Positions 7,619 to 16,669 of a stretch of DNA of 55,182 nt are shown here, piece after piece. This DNA comes from Elizabethkingia argenteiflava. GTDB lineage: Bacteria > Bacteroidota > Bacteroidia > Flavobacteriales > Weeksellaceae. Numbering within the stretch: position 1 is the first letter of the stretch; each line of letters opens with the position of its first letter. A program made the position numbers and the translations under genes. The stretch lies in NCBI RefSeq assembly GCF_009904105.1, contig NZ_JAAABJ010000651.1, positions 1 through 55,182 of the forward strand, written 5' to 3'. The notes below the pieces were generated by a model. That model saw only the letters and a program-made list of their open reading frames with translations, was not told where the DNA came from and searched no databases.

Positions 7619-9061
7619 GTGCAGGAAAAATATATAGATGAAACCAAACAAGGAGAAGCCTTGGTTGTTGCGGAGAGGTCTGAAAATAATAAAAAATTAT
7701 TTTTAGAGAGTTATGGCTGCCAGATGAATTTTTCCGATTCTGAAATCGTAGCTTCTATCCTGAGCGATCAGGGATATAATACCACTTTGAAAGCCGAAGA
7801 AGCTGACCTTATTTTACTTAACACCTGTTCTATTCGCGAAAAAGCAGAGCAAACAGTTCGGATGCGTCTCTCACAATTTAAAAAACAAAAAGAGTTTAAT
7901 CCTAAACTAACCATTGGTGTTTTGGGTTGTATGGCCGAACGTTTGAAAACCAAGTTTTTGGAAGAAGAGCAATTGGTAGATCTCGTAGTAGGGCCAGATG
8001 CTTATAGAGATTTACCCAATCTCTTAAAAGAAATAGAGGGGGGGAGAGAGGCTATTAATGTTATTCTTTCCAAAGAAGAAACCTATGCGGATATCAACCC
8101 TGTTCGTTTGGGAGGCAATGGAGTGACAGCCTTTGTAACCATTACACGAGGCTGTGATAATATGTGTACTTTTTGTGTAGTTCCCTTTACAAGAGGTCGT
8201 GAGCGAAGCCGTGATCCCCATTCCATTATCAATGAATGTTTGAGTCTTTATGAAAAGGGCTATAAAGAAATCACCCTACTTGGACAGAATGTAGACAGCT
8301 ATCTCTGGTATGGAGGAGGAGCTAAAAAAGATTTTGGCAAAGCTTCGGAGATGCAAAAAGCCACTGCAATTCATTTTTCACATCTTTTGGAGATGGTAGC
8401 CAAGGCTGTTCCCGGAATGAGGATTCGCTTTTCAACTTCCAATCCGCAGGATATGAGTTTAGAGGTTTTTCATGTGATGGCCAGGTATGATAATATTTGT
8501 AAATATGTGCATCTTCCCGTACAAAGTGGAAGTGATAACATGTTAAAAGCCATGAACCGCCAGCACAGCCGAGAAGCGTATCTTCAGTTGATAAAAGAAG
8601 CCAGACGCATTGTTCCAGAGATCGCTTTTTCGCAAGATATGATTGTTGGATTTTGTGGAGAAAGTGAAGAGGATCATCAGGCAACGCTTTCACTGATGCG
8701 CGAAGTGGAGTACGATTATGGATATATGTTTGCATATTCAGAAAGGCCCGGGACTTTAGCCCATAAAAAAATGCAAGACGATGTACCTGCCGATATAAAA
8801 CAACGGCGTTTAGCCGAAGTGATAGCCTTGCAAGGAGTGCTCTCCACCAAAAGAATGAAATCTTATGTAGGGAAAACCCACGAAATATTGATAGAAGGAA
8901 CCTCTAAAAAAAATGAACACCAGTGGAAAGGGCGTAATTCTCAAAATGCGGTTTGTGTTTTTGATAAACTGAAGGGACAAAAAGTAGGAGATAAAGTTTC
9001 TGTATATGTGTACGATAACACTCAGGGTACACTTTTAGGAAAAACGATAGAACATCAATAA
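7619..9061 (+). CDS. miaB: tRNA-2-methylthio-N6-dimethylallyladenosine synthase
   Basis: 480 residues with a GTG start. A radical-SAM methylthiotransferase that converts i6A37 to ms2i6A37 in tRNAs reading UNN codons. The N-terminal UPF0004 domain carries the auxiliary 4Fe-4S ligands Cys34 (YGCQMN), Cys70 (NTCSIRE) and Cys104 (GCMAE). The radical-SAM motif is TRGCDNMCTFC with Cys179/183/186. A TRAM-like tail occupies roughly residues 405-475. Length is normal for MiaB, and the TFCVVPFTRGRERSR signature separates it from RimO. It is followed after 24 bp by a sigma54-type activator, so the two are probably cotranscribed. Confidence 0.95.
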   Translation: MQEKYIDETKQGEALVVAERSENNKKLFLESYGCQMNFSDSEIVASILSDQGYNTTLKAEEADLILLNTCSIREKAEQTVRMRLSQFKKQKEFNPKLTIGVLGCMAERLKTKFLEEEQLVDLVVGPDAYRDLPNLLKEIEGGREAINVILSKEETYADINPVRLGGNGVTAFVTITRGCDNMCTFCVVPFTRGRERSRDPHSIINECLSLYEKGYKEITLLGQNVDSYLWYGGGAKKDFGKASEMQKATAIHFSHLLEMVAKAVPGMRIRFSTSNPQDMSLEVFHVMARYDNICKYVHLPVQSGSDNMLKAMNRQHSREAYLQLIKEARRIVPEIAFSQDMIVGFCGESEEDHQATLSLMREVEYDYGYMFAYSERPGTLAHKKMQDDVPADIKQRRLAEVIALQGVLSTKRMKSYVGKTHEILIEGTSKKNEHQWKGRNSQNAVCVFDKLKGQKVGDKVSVYVYDNTQGTLLGKTIEHQ

Positions 9062-9085
9062 AAAGTTAAAAACTCAATTTTAAAT

Positions 9086-10372
9086 ATGAGTGAACTTCAA
9101 AATATAAAAGCCCGTTTTGGGATTATTGGAAACTATTCTGCACTCAACAGAGCGCTTGAAAAATCCATACAAGTGGCTCCTACAGACATCTCGGTATTGG
9201 TAATGGGAGAAAGTGGTGTGGGAAAAGAATTTATCCCTAAAATTATACATAGCCTTTCCCACCGTAAGCATATGCCTTATATCGTAGTAAACTGCGGTGC
9301 TATTCCAGAAGGAACTATAGACTCTGAGCTCTTCGGGCACGAAAAAGGTGCGTTTACAGGAGCGACCTCTACTAGGAAAGGTTATTTTGAAGTAGCCGAT
9401 GGGGGGAGTATTTTTCTCGATGAGGTAGGCGAGCTGCCATTACAAACACAGGTACGCTTACTTCGGGTGTTGGAGAGTGGTGAGTTTATGAAGGTGGGAT
9501 CATCAGTTGTCCAGAAAACCAATGTGAGAATTGTCGCTGCCACCAATGTTAATATGTTGAAAGCTATTCAGGATGGGCGTTTTAGGGAAGATTTGTATTA
9601 TCGCCTCAACACGGTACAGATTGATATGCCTCCTCTGAGGGAAAGAAAAGGGGATATTCATTTATTATTTAGGAAGTTTGCCATTGACTTTGCTGAAAAG
9701 TATAGAATGCCTGAAGTTTACTTAACTCAGGATGCGGTGCATTATATAGAGAAATATCCGTTTCCAGGCAATGTACGGCAATTGAGAAATCTCGTGGAAC
9801 AAATTACGGTAGTGGAGCAGCGAAGAGAAATCACCTCTGAAATTCTAGGTCAATATATCTCGACGGTCTCTACTGCTCCGATGTTAATCAATTCTTCTCA
9901 TAAAGGGCAAACGGATTTTAAGAACGAAAGGGAAATTATGTATAAAATTCTTTTCGATATGCGAAATGATATTAACGATTTGAAAAATTTAACCTCCGAG
10001 TTGATTAAGAATAAGGAAACTTCGGGTTTGAGCCATCAGGAAAAAATATTAATTAATAGAATTTATCCTCCCGCATCTCAATCCAGTACTTCCAATCAAA
10101 ATTCTCTTTTATATTTTGACAATAAGACGGATACAGCCAACGAATCTACTATTTTATCCAATAATACGCCTCATAATAGCTATGAGGATGTAGAAGAAAT
10201 AGAAGTAGAAGAAACCAAAGCCAAGTCTCTATCTTTACAGAATAACGAGAGAGATTTGATTATTAAAGCATTGGAAAAACATAAAGGAAGAAGAAATAAA
10301 GCTGCTGAGGAACTGGGTATTTCACAAAGAACCCTTTATCGGAAAATAAAACAATATAAACTCGAAGATTAA
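9086..10372 (+). CDS. Sigma54-dependent transcriptional activator (Fis-type), no receiver domain
   Basis: 428 residues. The AAA+ sigma54-interaction domain starts almost at the N-terminus: Walker A GESGVGKE (41-48), the sigma54-contacting loop GAFTGA (88-93) and Walker B GGSIFLDEVGEL (106-117). A charged, low-complexity linker (about 275-375) leads to a C-terminal Fis-type helix-turn-helix (RNKAAEELGISQRTLYRKIK). There is no response-receiver, GAF or PAS domain, so regulation must come through another protein or expression level. Targets are unknown, and no TGGCAC-N5-TTGC promoter was noticed in this window. In frame and close behind miaB. Confidence 0.9.
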   Translation: MSELQNIKARFGIIGNYSALNRALEKSIQVAPTDISVLVMGESGVGKEFIPKIIHSLSHRKHMPYIVVNCGAIPEGTIDSELFGHEKGAFTGATSTRKGYFEVADGGSIFLDEVGELPLQTQVRLLRVLESGEFMKVGSSVVQKTNVRIVAATNVNMLKAIQDGRFREDLYYRLNTVQIDMPPLRERKGDIHLLFRKFAIDFAEKYRMPEVYLTQDAVHYIEKYPFPGNVRQLRNLVEQITVVEQRREITSEILGQYISTVSTAPMLINSSHKGQTDFKNEREIMYKILFDMRNDINDLKNLTSELIKNKETSGLSHQEKILINRIYPPASQSSTSNQNSLLYFDNKTDTANESTILSNNTPHNSYEDVEEIEVEETKAKSLSLQNNERDLIIKALEKHKGRRNKAAEELGISQRTLYRKIKQYKLED

Positions 10373-10556
10373 GCAAAAAAATATTATAGCTTACACGTGT
10401 ATACAAGAGAATAGCAACAGGAGGGAGCTTTTTATTCGTTGAGGTTTTCTCAATCTAAAAAAGGAGAGAACTATTCTTGTGATATTAAGAAGATATATGA
10501 TGTAAGCTGTAAATATTATAGTTAGATTTGAAGATTCAAAAATAAAATTTAGGACC

Positions 10557-11099
10557 ATGTCTTTTAAAAATAGTTACAAAATATTATATTTCGGGGGTCT
10601 GATGTTGCTGTCTCAGCTTTTCATCTCGTGCTACTCCTTTACAGGGTCTTCTTTAAAACCAGATGTAAAAACCCTTAGCATCAAAACATTTCCGAATAAT
10701 GCACCCTATAACAATCCTAATCTCAGTCAACAGTTTACGGTAGACCTTCAGAATAGGTTTTTGCAGCGGACGAATTTGAAAGGAACCACACAAACACCAG
10801 ATATTCTGATCGAGGGAGAAATTTCCGATTATCAGATATCGCCCACAACGATTTCCTCTCCTACCATGTCTAATCAGACGGGTAATATTCTACAAGCCGC
10901 TGAGAATAAATTAACCATTACGGTAAAAGTGCATTATGAAAATGCAAAATACCCTCAGGAGGGATTTGATAGAACTTATTCAGACGAAGCTGTTTTCAAA
11001 AATGATTTAACAATACAGCAAATCGAAACTTCTCAGGTGAAGATTGCAACAGATAGAATTATCAATAGAATTTTTAATGATATTGTAGCCAATTGGTAA
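10557..11099 (+). CDS. lptE: LPS-assembly lipoprotein LptE family
   Basis: 180 residues. The signal peptide is followed by a lipobox-like FISC (Cys25), and the mature chain starts CYSFTGSSLKPDVKTLSI, the pattern seen in Bacteroidota LptE proteins. LptE is the outer-membrane lipoprotein that plugs LptD and receives LPS. The TLSIKTFPN and LQNRFLQRTNL segments agree with the family fold. The adjacent downstream gene begins 2 bp after its stop, so the two are cotranscribed. Confidence 0.8.
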   Translation: MSFKNSYKILYFGGLMLLSQLFISCYSFTGSSLKPDVKTLSIKTFPNNAPYNNPNLSQQFTVDLQNRFLQRTNLKGTTQTPDILIEGEISDYQISPTTISSPTMSNQTGNILQAAENKLTITVKVHYENAKYPQEGFDRTYSDEAVFKNDLTIQQIETSQVKIATDRIINRIFNDIVANW

Positions 11100-11101
11100 A
11101 G

Positions 11102-12829
11102 ATGAACGATCGTATTTTACATATAATAGAGCAGCCTGAAAATTTAAAATACTCGGATATTAAAGTATTGAGAAAAGAAATCTCTAATTACCCATATATT
11201 CAGCCTATTAGAGCGTTGTACCTGATGGCCTTACACAGGTTTAAGCCACGGGAATATCAGAAAGAACTGGCATTGACTGCAGCCTATACGACTGATAAAA
11301 AGATTTTATATAATATGTTAAACCCTCCAGCGCTTGCCGATAATGTTGAGCAAAAAGAGGCACTTGAGACTAAAGGTTATACTGAGGACACTCGTTTTGA
11401 AGAAGATTCTTCTTCTGAAGCCTTTATAAGGCAAAGAGTAGATGAGGAGATTTTTGTGGCTCCTGGGGAGGGCGTTCCAGATGTGTCGAATGCAGCAGAC
11501 GTTGTACAGGAACATCAGGTTGCAAATATTGAGCAAAAAGAAGCGCCTGAGAATGCAGATGCTACAGAGGACAGGTCTGGTGTTGAAGGAGGTTCTTCTT
11601 CCGAAGCGTTTATAGGAAAAATAGGGCAAAGATTAGATGAGGGGCTTTCTGTGACTCCTGGGGAGGGCGTTCCAGATGCCGTGAATGCATCGGAAGTTGT
11701 AAAGGATCAGGTCATCGATGAAAATTCAGCTCAGTCTATTGTGGAGGGTGGTATTCCTACAGTAGAAAGCAATGATGAAGAAAAGAATAGCCAGCAAGAA
11801 GAATACTTGACGCCAACTAACTTTTTGGAGGGAGATCACTTTATTCCGGATGCTAAGATTAACACTCCTGAAGCTCCCCTCACAGAACAAATTTCGGACT
11901 CGAGTTTTCCAAAATCACGCTCCTCTTCTCTTATAAATAAGAAGTCAGCTACGACTTCTTCAAATCAGACTTTAGAGGGCGACAAAATTGAAAAATATAG
12001 GGAGCAGCCGTTGAGAGGCTTTTCCGATGGAATATCTTTTCCCAATAAACCTGTAGAGGGTCCAAAAACCGAATATTTTGCGGAGGAAGGGGTTAAGGAT
12101 ACCCAAAAAGAGGCGGATATAATCCCAAATGATGAAGTTCTAGAATGGAAACCTATGAGTTTTGAGAACCGCCTTCCCGATGCTTTGATTGGTCAGGCTG
12201 CAGCTCTTATAAAAAAAGAAGAAAAGACTTCTGCAGAAGAAGTTTCTCAAAATCCGCCAGAGCTTGATAGTGCTCCTGTGCAGAATGAGGACAGCTCAGA
12301 AACTATTTCTGATATGCAGACAAAAGAAGAAGAAAGGCCTGTTATTCAATATTCCTTTTTCGGAAAAGATGTGAACAAGGTAGTGGAAAAAAATGAGGTT
12401 GTTGAAGAAAATACGATGGAACAAAAAAGTGAAGAGGTAAAAGAGAAAGATTCTCAAAAAGAAGATGTGGAGACAAGTAATGTTTCTCTATTTATTAATA
12501 CATGGCAAAATTGGTTACATAAGGAGAAGCCTGCAAATCCTGTGGTTGAAAGGAAAAATCACATTATTGATAAATTTATCGAAACCAACCCCAGAATTAA
12601 TGCCTTAAAAGAAGATTCTGATTATGTAGTGAGTGAGAAAGGTGATGATATATCGCATTTAATGACAGAAACTCTGGCTAATTTATACCTAGAGCAGCGT
12701 CTCTATAATAAAGCGATTAATGCTTTTGAGATTTTACAGCATAAGTACCCGGACAAGCATCATTTCTATCAGGAAAAAATTCAATACGTCAAGGATCTTA
12801 GATTTGGTAAAACTCAATCTGAAGATTGA
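11102..12829 (+). CDS. Acidic repeat-containing protein with C-terminal TPR-like segment, function unknown
   Basis: 575 residues from the ATG at 11102; a TTG nine bases earlier overlaps lptE and is less likely. The N-terminal 75 residues are helical and basic. The long middle is acidic, low-complexity and disordered-looking. It includes a tandem duplication: residues about 82-135 and 143-200 both read V/IEQKEA...SSSEAFI...PGEGVPD...VV. The last 60 residues (LANLYLEQRLYNKAINAFEIL) look like one TPR unit. There is no signal peptide. Position behind lptE suggests an envelope- or secretion-related role, but this is only context. Confidence 0.75.
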   Translation: MNDRILHIIEQPENLKYSDIKVLRKEISNYPYIQPIRALYLMALHRFKPREYQKELALTAAYTTDKKILYNMLNPPALADNVEQKEALETKGYTEDTRFEEDSSSEAFIRQRVDEEIFVAPGEGVPDVSNAADVVQEHQVANIEQKEAPENADATEDRSGVEGGSSSEAFIGKIGQRLDEGLSVTPGEGVPDAVNASEVVKDQVIDENSAQSIVEGGIPTVESNDEEKNSQQEEYLTPTNFLEGDHFIPDAKINTPEAPLTEQISDSSFPKSRSSSLINKKSATTSSNQTLEGDKIEKYREQPLRGFSDGISFPNKPVEGPKTEYFAEEGVKDTQKEADIIPNDEVLEWKPMSFENRLPDALIGQAAALIKKEEKTSAEEVSQNPPELDSAPVQNEDSSETISDMQTKEEERPVIQYSFFGKDVNKVVEKNEVVEENTMEQKSEEVKEKDSQKEDVETSNVSLFINTWQNWLHKEKPANPVVERKNHIIDKFIETNPRINALKEDSDYVVSEKGDDISHLMTETLANLYLEQRLYNKAINAFEILQHKYPDKHHFYQEKIQYVKDLRFGKTQSED

Positions 12830-12925
12830 AGGGATTTAATGAGGCTCAGTGTGGGTGATTTTTATTGCAGCACATTTGAGGCAGGTTTGTAATCTATTGA
12901 ATGAGGAGTTTTTTCTATTTTCAAT

Positions 12926-13270
12926 TTACAACTTGTTACAGAGCTTTTCGTAAAGTTCTTTTATCTCACCCGTATTTTTAGGTAGTTGAGGTGATGTCCA
13001 GAATAACATCAGATGGATGTTTTCTCCGAAACGCTGGTGTAAAAGAGGTTTATTTAAGCGATATACTTCCCGCAGTAATCGTTTTACACGGTTTCGGTGG
13101 ACTGCTTTTTTAAAATATCTTTTGGAGGTGCTAACCCCTATCTTAGTATGACTTTCATGAGAAAGCCATATAATACGCAGGCTGCCTACGCTCATCCATT
13201 GTCCCTCTTTGAAGAGGCGGTCAATATCTTTCTTAGCTTTTAGCTTTTCTGTAGAAGGAAATTTGAACAT
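12926..13270 (-). CDS. rnpA: Ribonuclease P protein component
   Basis: 114 residues, the usual size. The RNase P protein assists the catalytic RNA in 5' maturation of tRNAs. The diagnostic basic helix reads KRYFKKAVHRNRVKRLLRE (the RNR motif), preceded by the IGVSTSKR strand. The gene lies 3 bp after tcdA and is the last gene of a tatD-tcdA-rnpA unit. It is not next to rpmH as in many bacteria. It converges with the 11102-12829 gene, and no clear hairpin was seen in the 96-bp gap. Confidence 0.95.
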   Translation of the reverse strand: MFKFPSTEKLKAKKDIDRLFKEGQWMSVGSLRIIWLSHESHTKIGVSTSKRYFKKAVHRNRVKRLLREVYRLNKPLLHQRFGENIHLMLFWTSPQLPKNTGEIKELYEKLCNKL

Positions 13271-13273
13271 TTT

Positions 13274-13996
13274 TTAGTCTTTAATTAAATATCTAATTAC
13301 TTCTGAGGCGGCATAAAGACCAAATATAGCTGGCATATAGCTTATGGTCCCGTAAAAAGATTTTTTGAAATTACTTCCGTCTGTCATTTTGAGGCTACCC
13401 TCTCTCTGAAGTTCTGTTGAGAAAACACAGCGAATACCTTTTTGTATACCTTCTTTTTTAAGTCTCTTTCGAATTTGTTTTGCTAAATAGCAATTCCGTG
13501 TTTTGCTGATATCTCGTATTATTACCTTACTGGGATCCAGTTTCCCGCCGGCTCCCATACAGCTGATAATTTTTACTTTATTTTTCTTTGCGGCCTTAAT
13601 TAGGGCAAGCTTTGGGCTTACACTGTCTATGCAGTCTACAATATAGTCATAATTTCCCGTTTGGATAATGTTTTCCATTTTTTCAGGAGTCACAAACTCT
13701 CTGATTTGTCTTAAATTGAGCTGAGGATTAATATCCTGTATTCTGGTACCCATAAGCTCTACCTTGTTTTGGTCTATTGAAGAGTGCAGTGCTGGGAGTT
13801 GTCGGTTGATATTGGTGATATCCACACTATCGCCGTCCACAATACTGAGGTTACCTACTCCTGCACGGGCTATAAACTCTGCTGCAAAAGATCCGACCCC
13901 TCCCATACCTACGATAAGTACGTTGGAATTTTGTAACTTCTTAAGTCCTGCTTTTTTTATCAGTAATTCGGTGCGTTCTAACCACATCTCTACCAT
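13274..13996 (-). CDS. tcdA: tRNA threonylcarbamoyladenosine dehydratase (CsdL/YgdL)
   Basis: 240-residue E1-like (ThiF/MoeB fold) enzyme that cyclises t6A37 to ct6A in an ATP-dependent step. The ATP-binding motif is IVGMGGVGSFAAEFIARAG, followed by DGDSVDITNINRQ and the DYIVDCIDSVSPK segment. RCVFSTE near the C-terminus is typical for TcdA. There are two possible starts, 13996 (MVEMW) and 13987 (MW). The first overlaps the tatD stop by 7 bp, suggesting translational coupling. Confidence 0.9.
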   Translation of the reverse strand: MVEMWLERTELLIKKAGLKKLQNSNVLIVGMGGVGSFAAEFIARAGVGNLSIVDGDSVDITNINRQLPALHSSIDQNKVELMGTRIQDINPQLNLRQIREFVTPEKMENIIQTGNYDYIVDCIDSVSPKLALIKAAKKNKVKIISCMGAGGKLDPSKVIIRDISKTRNCYLAKQIRKRLKKEGIQKGIRCVFSTELQREGSLKMTDGSNFKKSFYGTISYMPAIFGLYAASEVIRYLIKD

Positions 13997-14616
13997 CCGA
14001 AAATATTTTTTAAATTATTATCTATCATATATTCCAAATCTCCCACGGAAACTCCCCTTAACTGTGCGGCTTTTTCATAAAGAATCTGAATATCGAGATG
14101 GGCAGTATCCGTTTCCAGTACAAAAGATTCTTCGGGGAGGTTTTTGAAAATTGTTTGCAAAGATATACTATTCATAAGAGAAGCGCCAAAAGACAAATAA
14201 AAACCATGCGATAGTAGCAATTCCGCTATGCGATCTTTTTTATTAAATCCATGAATGATTTTGGGAATGCAGAGATCTTTGCAAATATTCATTACCTCAT
14301 GATGGCGCCGAACGCAATGTATAATAATGGGTTTTTTTAACGCTTCCGCTTGTGTAATATGTGCTTCAAATACTTTTATTTGTTCTCCATTGGAGGTAGG
14401 AGCTAGAGCATCCAATCCACATTCTCCCAAGGCAATACAGGTATTTTGTTTTGATATTTCATACACTTGTTTCATCTGTTTTTTCCAGTTTTGCTTTATA
14501 TCATGGGGATGTAATCCTATGGAGTAGGGTGAAGACGAAAAAAACTCACCTACTCCTCTGTTGTATATTCCTCTGTAAATAAAGCTTTTATGATGATGGT
14601 GAAAGTCGAATATCAT
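13990..14616 (-). CDS. TatD-family metal-dependent hydrolase
   Basis: 208 residues of the amidohydrolase-fold TatD DNase/hydrolase family. Metal ligands are visible in order: HxH in DFHHHH, Glu in GECGLD, His in IIHCVRRH, His in IIHGF and Asp in LETDT. At about 50 residues shorter than E. coli TatD it is a compact version, but no metal-site motif is missing. It is the first gene of the tatD-tcdA-rnpA unit, and its upstream region faces the divergent TetR gene. Confidence 0.85.
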   Translation of the reverse strand: MIFDFHHHHKSFIYRGIYNRGVGEFFSSSPYSIGLHPHDIKQNWKKQMKQVYEISKQNTCIALGECGLDALAPTSNGEQIKVFEAHITQAEALKKPIIIHCVRRHHEVMNICKDLCIPKIIHGFNKKDRIAELLLSHGFYLSFGASLMNSISLQTIFKNLPEESFVLETDTAHLDIQILYEKAAQLRGVSVGDLEYMIDNNLKNIFGW

Positions 14617-14663
14617 GTTGAAAAATTAAAGGTTAAAAATACTTGAAAAAAATTAATTAAATG

Positions 14664-14696
14664 TTTGTTTAACTATACGGGAGTAACGTATATTTG
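14664..14696 (+). promoter_or_regulatory. Promoter of the efflux operon
   Basis: TTTG (14664-14667), a 21-nt spacer and TATATTTG (14689-14696) match the Bacteroidota promoter architecture TTTG-N19-21-TAnnTTTG. Transcription would start near 14703, only about 4 nt before the ATG at 14707. The mRNA is therefore leaderless or nearly so, and the ATG at 14665 is ruled out as the translation start. Confidence 0.7.
14674..14692. promoter_or_regulatory. Candidate TetR operator inside the promoter
   Basis: TATACG-N7-CGTATA (14674-14679 / 14687-14692) is a perfect 6-bp inverted repeat placed between the promoter boxes and overlapping the -7 element. Its position suits repression by the adjacent TetR-family regulator. 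Binding is inferred, not shown. Confidence 0.55.
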
Positions 14697-14706
14697 CACC
14701 CGTAAT

Positions 14707-15348
14707 ATGAGAGAAGTAAAAAATCTTAATGAGAAGCAACTGCACATTCTGGAAGTTGCGGAAAGTCTTATAGCAGAGAAAGGTTTTAAAGGCACCTCGG
14801 TAAGAGAAATATGTGCACAGGCCAACATTAATGTGGCCATGATTTCATATTACTTTGGTTCTAAGGATAAAATGATGTTCCACCTTTACCAATACCGTGT
14901 TCAGAAAGCTAAAGAAAACTTTAGCAATTTTGCCCAAACGATTATCTCTGCAAACCCTGCAATGCAGATGAAAGAAATACTGAATTTTATTATTGGGCAG
15001 ATTATTAAATTTAATTATTTCCATGGGTTTGTAACGAATGAGTGTTACACCCAGACAGCCAACAAGGGATTTCTACATGATTTTTATGCGTTTTGTGTAA
15101 ATAAGTTTGAAGAGGTGATACAAAAAGGTATTGTAGTTGGAGAGTTTAGAAAAGTAGTGGAGCCGGAAAATATATTATCTACCATCTTAGGGACGATTAT
15201 CTTTAGTATCAGGAATAGAGAATTTTATCAATTTTATTTACCTGAGCACGATGAAGAAACTTATTACCAAAAATTAGAAGAAAAACTAAAAAACCATTTA
15301 TATAATACGGTATTTTCTTTATTAGGTTATGACAAAAATGAGGATTAA
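14707..15348 (+). CDS. TetR/AcrR-family regulator of the efflux operon
   Basis: 213 residues. The N-terminal helix-turn-helix (IAEKGFKGTSVREICAQANI then MISYYFGSKDKMMFHLY) is a classical TetR DNA-binding domain, and the C-terminal ligand domain is not assignable to a compound. The start at 14707 is chosen over 14665 because the longer frame runs through the promoter. It overlaps the TolC-like gene by up to 20 bp, so regulator and pump form one operon. Autorepression through the 14674-14692 repeat is likely. Confidence 0.88.
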   Translation: MREVKNLNEKQLHILEVAESLIAEKGFKGTSVREICAQANINVAMISYYFGSKDKMMFHLYQYRVQKAKENFSNFAQTIISANPAMQMKEILNFIIGQIIKFNYFHGFVTNECYTQTANKGFLHDFYAFCVNKFEEVIQKGIVVGEFRKVVEPENILSTILGTIIFSIRNREFYQFYLPEHDEETYYQKLEEKLKNHLYNTVFSLLGYDKNED

Positions 15349-16639
15349 GATGCTTTCATTAGCATTGCTGGCAGGGGGATTTTTCGGATATGCGCAAACC
15401 CAGCGTAAGATGTCTTTATCAGAAGCTGTTTCGCTGAGTATAAAGCATAATTCTAAACTAAAAATTACAGAAGCGAAGCTTAATACCCTAAATTCCAAAG
15501 TCCGGGAGGCGAAAGGCAACAGATTGCCCAATCTAAAGTTGAGTGGAAGTATTATGAAGCCTTTTAATTCGATGGAATTAAAATCGGATTTACCTCTTTT
15601 TAAGATGGGAAATTCAGCTTCTGCTGTTCCGCAATATATTGCTGTACAGCAGATTAATATGGAGGTTCCTATCTTCTCAGGCTTTAAGATTAAAAGCGGA
15701 ATAGAAATAGCCGAATATCAGAAGCTGCTTCAGCAATATCAGTTAGAAAATGATAAACAAGATGTAGCCTTAGCGGTAACACAAGTTTTCATAGATCTGT
15801 ATAAGGCCAAACAAGCCATTAATGTGATTAACGAAAATCTATCTCGGGCACATCAAAGAAGTGTTGATTTTGAAAAGCTGGAACGGAATGGTGTGGTGGC
15901 ACGAAATGATCTGATGAGGGTAAAGCTTCAGGAGAGTAACGTTAAACTTTCTTTAGCCGACGCTAAGAAGAATGTCAATGTGCTTAATTACAATCTTAGC
16001 ATTCTTCTGGGAGAAGAAGAGATAAACATAGATCCGGATATGAGGATTGATGAAGCTTCTTCTTTAGTAAACGAAGAAAGTTTACAGGAAAAAGCCTTAC
16101 AGCAAAGGCAGGAATATCATATGCTTGCTGAACAGGATAAAATAGGCAAAGCGAATATTGATATTGCACAATCAGCATACTATCCTACTGTGGCTTTTAC
16201 TGCAGGCTATATGAATGCGTGGATATCAGATCTTTTGCAGGTAAATCATATGACCACCATGGGGCTATCCCTTTCTTATGACCTCGCAAGTTTATATAAA
16301 AATAAAGCAGCAACAGAAACCGCTCGTCTGCAATATATAGAGACGCAAGAGTATAGAAAAGAACTGGATGAGAATATAAAAACAGATATCCATAATGCTT
16401 ATCAAGATTACCTGTTGCAGAATGAAAAAATTAAAGTTTATAAAGAGTCTGTTGATCAGGCTAATGAGAACTACAAAGTGGTCAAAAATAAGTTTGATAA
16501 TGGATTGGCCACTACTACCGATCTACTTACAGCAGATGTAGAACAACTTCAGGCGCATATTAATTTGGTATATGGAAAAGCAGATGAGAAATGGGCTTAT
16601 TTCAATTTATTGAGAAAAGCTGGGGAGATAAAATACTAA
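15338..16639 (+). CDS. tolC: TolC-family outer-membrane efflux protein
   Basis: About 433 residues. The signal peptide (MRIKMLSLALLAGGFFGYAQ) is followed by two OEP repeats with long alpha-helical hairpins, e.g. SEAVSLSIKHNSKLKITEAK and DLLTADVEQLQAHINLVYG, the TolC signature. It forms the outer-membrane channel of a tripartite pump. The ATG at 15338 is preferred; the one at 15329 adds three residues before the signal sequence. Both overlap the TetR gene. It is followed by EmrA- and EmrB-like genes. Confidence 0.9.
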   Translation: MRIKMLSLALLAGGFFGYAQTQRKMSLSEAVSLSIKHNSKLKITEAKLNTLNSKVREAKGNRLPNLKLSGSIMKPFNSMELKSDLPLFKMGNSASAVPQYIAVQQINMEVPIFSGFKIKSGIEIAEYQKLLQQYQLENDKQDVALAVTQVFIDLYKAKQAINVINENLSRAHQRSVDFEKLERNGVVARNDLMRVKLQESNVKLSLADAKKNVNVLNYNLSILLGEEEINIDPDMRIDEASSLVNEESLQEKALQQRQEYHMLAEQDKIGKANIDIAQSAYYPTVAFTAGYMNAWISDLLQVNHMTTMGLSLSYDLASLYKNKAATETARLQYIETQEYRKELDENIKTDIHNAYQDYLLQNEKIKVYKESVDQANENYKVVKNKFDNGLATTTDLLTADVEQLQAHINLVYGKADEKWAYFNLLRKAGEIKY

Positions 16640-16669
16640 CATTAACAGGAGAAATTAATAAAATACAAC

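Noticed and set aside
8322-8735. 137-codon minus-strand ORF inside miaB
   Set aside because: Fully antisense to the radical-SAM domain of miaB; composition typical of a shadow frame.
13764-14147. 127-codon plus-strand ORF
   Set aside because: Antisense across the tatD-tcdA junction, both of which have clear motifs.
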